NCBI GenBank assembly: GCA_020850025.1
Contig: JADZFI010000456.1
Span: forward strand, 1-6,917
Length of the DNA: 6,917 nt
Reading direction: 5' to 3'
DNA from: Saprospiraceae bacterium
Lineage (GTDB): Bacteria; Bacteroidota; Bacteroidia; Chitinophagales; Saprospiraceae
This document shows positions 5,194 through 6,917 of the stretch, in pieces. The position numbers and the translations under genes are program-made. Position 1 is the stretch's first letter; each line of letters opens with the position of its first letter. Under the pieces are notes generated by a model. The model was not told where the DNA came from. It saw only the letters and a list, made by a program, of their open reading frames with translations, and ran no database searches.

Positions 5194-6459
5194 ATGGAAA
5201 ATAATAACGTTGACAAAGGCTGGGAAGCAATGCGCGCCATGCTGGATCGCGAAATGCCCGTAAAAAAACGCCGTCGTGCCGCATGGTGGTGGTTAAGCCT
5301 GCTGCTCATTCCGGGCCTCATACTGGCCGATTGGTGGTACCATCAATCCGAAAGGGCAACCACTCCCCCATCCCAACCGCCAACTGAATTGACCCTGGCG
5401 CAATCCATAAAACCAGGTGCTGTCAACCACTCCGACACTCCCACCCGGAAGTCACAGGAAGCCTACATGTCAGTCACAACCACGGATAAATCCGGAAATA
5501 AACCCACTGTTCAATATACACAAAAACATCCCCCCTCCCCCACCACTCCAACTGAATATCTGACGGCTGATAACCCCGAAAAACCAATCTCCATTCCGGA
5601 AACAACCGTATCAAACCTGTCTCAACAACCAGCGGCCCTAACCATCACTTCCATAAAACCGGTTATCACCATCCCTTCACAGCCTGGCCTTACCTTTAGG
5701 GTGCCACCGGTTTCCAGCCAGGCCCTGCCCTCCTCCCCTGTTTTCAAACCCCATTGGGAAATAGGTGCAACTTCCATGGCCAGCAGCGAACAATTCAATA
5801 ATATCAACGGCTTCTCAACCGGAGTAACCGCAGACTGGGCTTTCTCGCGCAAATGGGGACTTAGAACCGGGCTCCTTTACAACATTCACACCCCGCAGGA
5901 ATCCCACCGCCCCGTAGTAACGGTAAACGCCGCCGACTATACCTCAGACCTCGAAGGGGATATCGTAGCACGAAATGTTTCAACAGGCACTGAGGTTTGG
6001 AATATGCCCGGCGTGAATACGCTGGCCGACTCACTTTCCGGCGATGTGTATATCCCGGTAAACCGTTTGCAGAGAATTGAACTGCCAGTGCAACTCTTTT
6101 GGCAAGCATCTCAGTCCATAAAGGTACTGGGCGGTTTTTCGGTAGCAAAAACCCTTGTAACCAAAGCCGATAGGCTGAACTATTCAGGTGAATATCAACT
6201 TACCCTGAACGATCAGATTGCCGAACAGGAAATAAGCAATCTCAGTGGCCATCAAATGAACTCCTGGAATGTCAACGCAATGATCGGACTGGGCTGGCGT
6301 ATCAGCCCGGTATTCGAACTGGGATTGAACGGAACCCTTCCGCTTCAACGATATAACAACCTGGGCGCCTCCACATCCGGAAATATGACCAATCAGGAAG
6401 TCCGGATCAAAGCACAGCGGACCCCTCTGTTCGGGATGTACGGTACCTTGTATTTTTAA
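5194..6459 (+). CDS. Putative ECF partner: inner-membrane-anchored protein with C-terminal outer-membrane beta-barrel
   Basis: The 421-residue product has an unusual order of parts. A short charged cytosolic helix (1-28, GWEAMRAMLDREMPVKKRRR) is followed by one hydrophobic, Trp-rich membrane segment (about 30-48) preceded by Arg/Lys, so the N-terminus should be cytosolic. Then comes a Pro/Thr/Ser-rich linker of about 140 residues (50-187). The C-terminal part (about 188-421) consists of alternating amphipathic strands such as HWEIGATSMAS, WGLRTGLLYNIH, RIELPVQLFWQ, MIGLGWRISPVFELGLNGTL and ends GMYGTLYF with a terminal aromatic, as in small porin-type beta-barrels. It starts 33 bp after the sigma factor gene, suggesting one operon. 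I infer that the N-terminal helix may bind the sigma factor and the barrel may sense or anchor at the outer membrane, but no known anti-sigma domain can be recognised. The ATG at 5194 has an A/C-rich leader without Shine-Dalgarno sequence. Confidence 0.85.
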   Translation: MENNNVDKGWEAMRAMLDREMPVKKRRRAAWWWLSLLLIPGLILADWWYHQSERATTPPSQPPTELTLAQSIKPGAVNHSDTPTRKSQEAYMSVTTTDKSGNKPTVQYTQKHPPSPTTPTEYLTADNPEKPISIPETTVSNLSQQPAALTITSIKPVITIPSQPGLTFRVPPVSSQALPSSPVFKPHWEIGATSMASSEQFNNINGFSTGVTADWAFSRKWGLRTGLLYNIHTPQESHRPVVTVNAADYTSDLEGDIVARNVSTGTEVWNMPGVNTLADSLSGDVYIPVNRLQRIELPVQLFWQASQSIKVLGGFSVAKTLVTKADRLNYSGEYQLTLNDQIAEQEISNLSGHQMNSWNVNAMIGLGWRISPVFELGLNGTLPLQRYNNLGASTSGNMTNQEVRIKAQRTPLFGMYGTLYF

Positions 6460-6548
6460 CCAGCTTATTGACCTCATGTAGGTCGGGAAGATATAGGGCA
6501 CACGCTTTTGCTCATTTTTTAAATAGTGCTGCGATCAAGACTAAACCA

Positions 6549-6558
6549 CCTTGCAAGG
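6549..6558. repeat. 10-bp perfect palindrome CCTTGCAAGG upstream of the GH31 gene
   Basis: CCTTGCAAGG is its own reverse complement and overlaps the TTG of the candidate promoter before the alpha-glucosidase gene. TTGCA recurs at 6563-6567. It could be a regulator binding site, but a 10-bp palindrome can also occur by chance. Confidence 0.35.
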
Positions 6559-6578
6559 ATTTTTGCATTGTACCTTAG
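6551..6578 (+). promoter_or_regulatory. Possible Bacteroidota-type promoter for the GH31 gene
   Basis: TTG (6551-6553) is separated by 17 bases from TACCTTAG (6571-6578), which matches TAnnTTTG in all fixed positions but one. This agrees with the TTG-N17-23-TAnnTTTG pattern of the phylum. Transcription would begin about 15 nt before the ATG at 6600, leaving a very short leader. It suggests the GH31 gene is not simply part of the preceding sigma-factor operon. Confidence 0.4.
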
Positions 6579-6599
6579 CGCCAGAATCAAAGCAGCAGC

Positions 6600-6917
6600 A
6601 TGACTGACCCTACCGAAAAGCCGGCTCCCCTGCCCACTGAAATAGATTTCGCAGAAGCCAGTATCAGCGAACGATACGAAGATGTTTACCAGTGGATCCG
6701 CCCCAATGAAGTATCTGATGTGCGCTGGCGCAACGGCGCCTACGAATTCGTTTGTCATAACGGCGTATGCCTGCGCATTTCCGTCCTGGCTGCCGGTATT
6801 TTCCGTCTTCGCTATTCGCCGGACGGATTGTTCCAACCGGATTTTTCCTATGCCCTAGACCCGAAGTTTGAAGCGGAAAAGGTTACGGTTCGCCTGGAAG
6901 AAAAAGATGGAGAATAC
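6600..6917 (+). CDS. GH31-family alpha-glucosidase, N-terminal part (3' end outside window)
   Basis: An open frame runs from ATG 6600 to the window edge (106 codons, no stop). From about residue 32 the sequence WIRPNEVSDVRWRNGAYEF, CLRISVLAAGIFRLRYSPDG and QPDFSYALDPKFEAE is typical of the N-terminal beta-sandwich that precedes the catalytic barrel in GH31 glycosidases, which release glucose or xylose from alpha-linked oligosaccharides. The catalytic Asp residues lie beyond the window, so exact substrate and activity cannot be judged. No signal peptide is seen (MTDPTEKPAPLP start), which suggests a cytosolic enzyme; the first 30 residues are polar and acidic. There is no Shine-Dalgarno sequence. 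A candidate promoter and palindrome lie directly upstream, in the 140-bp gap after the beta-barrel gene, the longest gap in the window. Confidence 0.85.
   Translation, partial: MTDPTEKPAPLPTEIDFAEASISERYEDVYQWIRPNEVSDVRWRNGAYEFVCHNGVCLRISVLAAGIFRLRYSPDGLFQPDFSYALDPKFEAEKVTVRLEEKDGEY

Noticed and set aside
5371..5760. Pro/Thr-rich region as a sign of frameshift or non-coding DNA inside the barrel gene
   Set aside because: The frame stays open through it, codon use matches its surroundings, and it fits a periplasmic linker between membrane segment and barrel.
6470..6484. GACCT-CATGT-AGGTC hairpin after the beta-barrel gene as a terminator
   Set aside because: The stem is only 5 bp and no T-run follows directly; the T-rich stretch near 6514 is too far away.
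6519..6836. 105-codon minus-strand open frame
   Set aside because: It lies antisense to the GH31 N-terminus, whose family motifs are clear; the translation of the minus frame shows no recognisable domain.
1..6917. Mobile elements, CRISPR arrays, tRNA genes, phage or defence genes
   Set aside because: No transposase motifs, terminal inverted repeats, regularly spaced repeats or tRNA-like cloverleaf sequences were seen.

Overview
The window looks like chromosomal DNA of a member of the Bacteroidota, probably a free-living lineage such as Saprospiria or Chitinophagia (the class is a guess). Four things point there: a CotH-type protein ending in a type IX secretion (T9SS) sorting domain; an OmpR-type regulator resembling the phylum's RprY-like proteins; an ECF sigma factor followed by an inner-membrane/beta-barrel hybrid protein; and gene starts without Shine-Dalgarno sequences, with A-rich or G-free leaders and TAnnTTTG-like promoter boxes. 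Gene packing is dense. I see no rRNA, tRNA, CRISPR array, insertion sequence or phage gene, and no gene-free stretch above about 140 bp.

Layout, left to right: (1) 1-320 (+), the C-terminal end of serine hydroxymethyltransferase. (2) 366-1067 (+), a complete winged-helix response regulator with no kinase gene visible. (3) 1131-2045 (+), a membrane-anchored GH73-type glucosaminidase starting at GTG. (4) 2100-2915 (+), an unrecognised membrane-anchored protein whose middle resembles a lysozyme-fold catalytic helix but has Gln where the catalytic Glu should be. (5) 2919-4451 (-), a secreted CotH-family protein, converging on gene 4 with only 3 bp between the stops. (6) 4585-5160 (+), an ECF sigma factor, divergent from gene 5. 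(7) 5194-6459 (+), a protein with a short cytosolic helix, one inner-membrane segment, a long Pro/Thr-rich linker and a C-terminal outer-membrane beta-barrel. (8) 6600-6917 (+), the N-terminus of a GH31 alpha-glucosidase, cut by the window edge.

Two pairs look functionally linked. Genes 3 and 4 may form a cell-wall remodelling pair, an apparently active peptidoglycan hydrolase and a related protein that seems catalytically dead. Genes 6 and 7 look like a sigma/anti-sigma-type module in which the regulator itself reaches from cytosol to outer membrane; this is the most interesting candidate system here. Both ideas are inferences from motifs and gene order. The other genes appear to be ordinary neighbours without a shared pathway.
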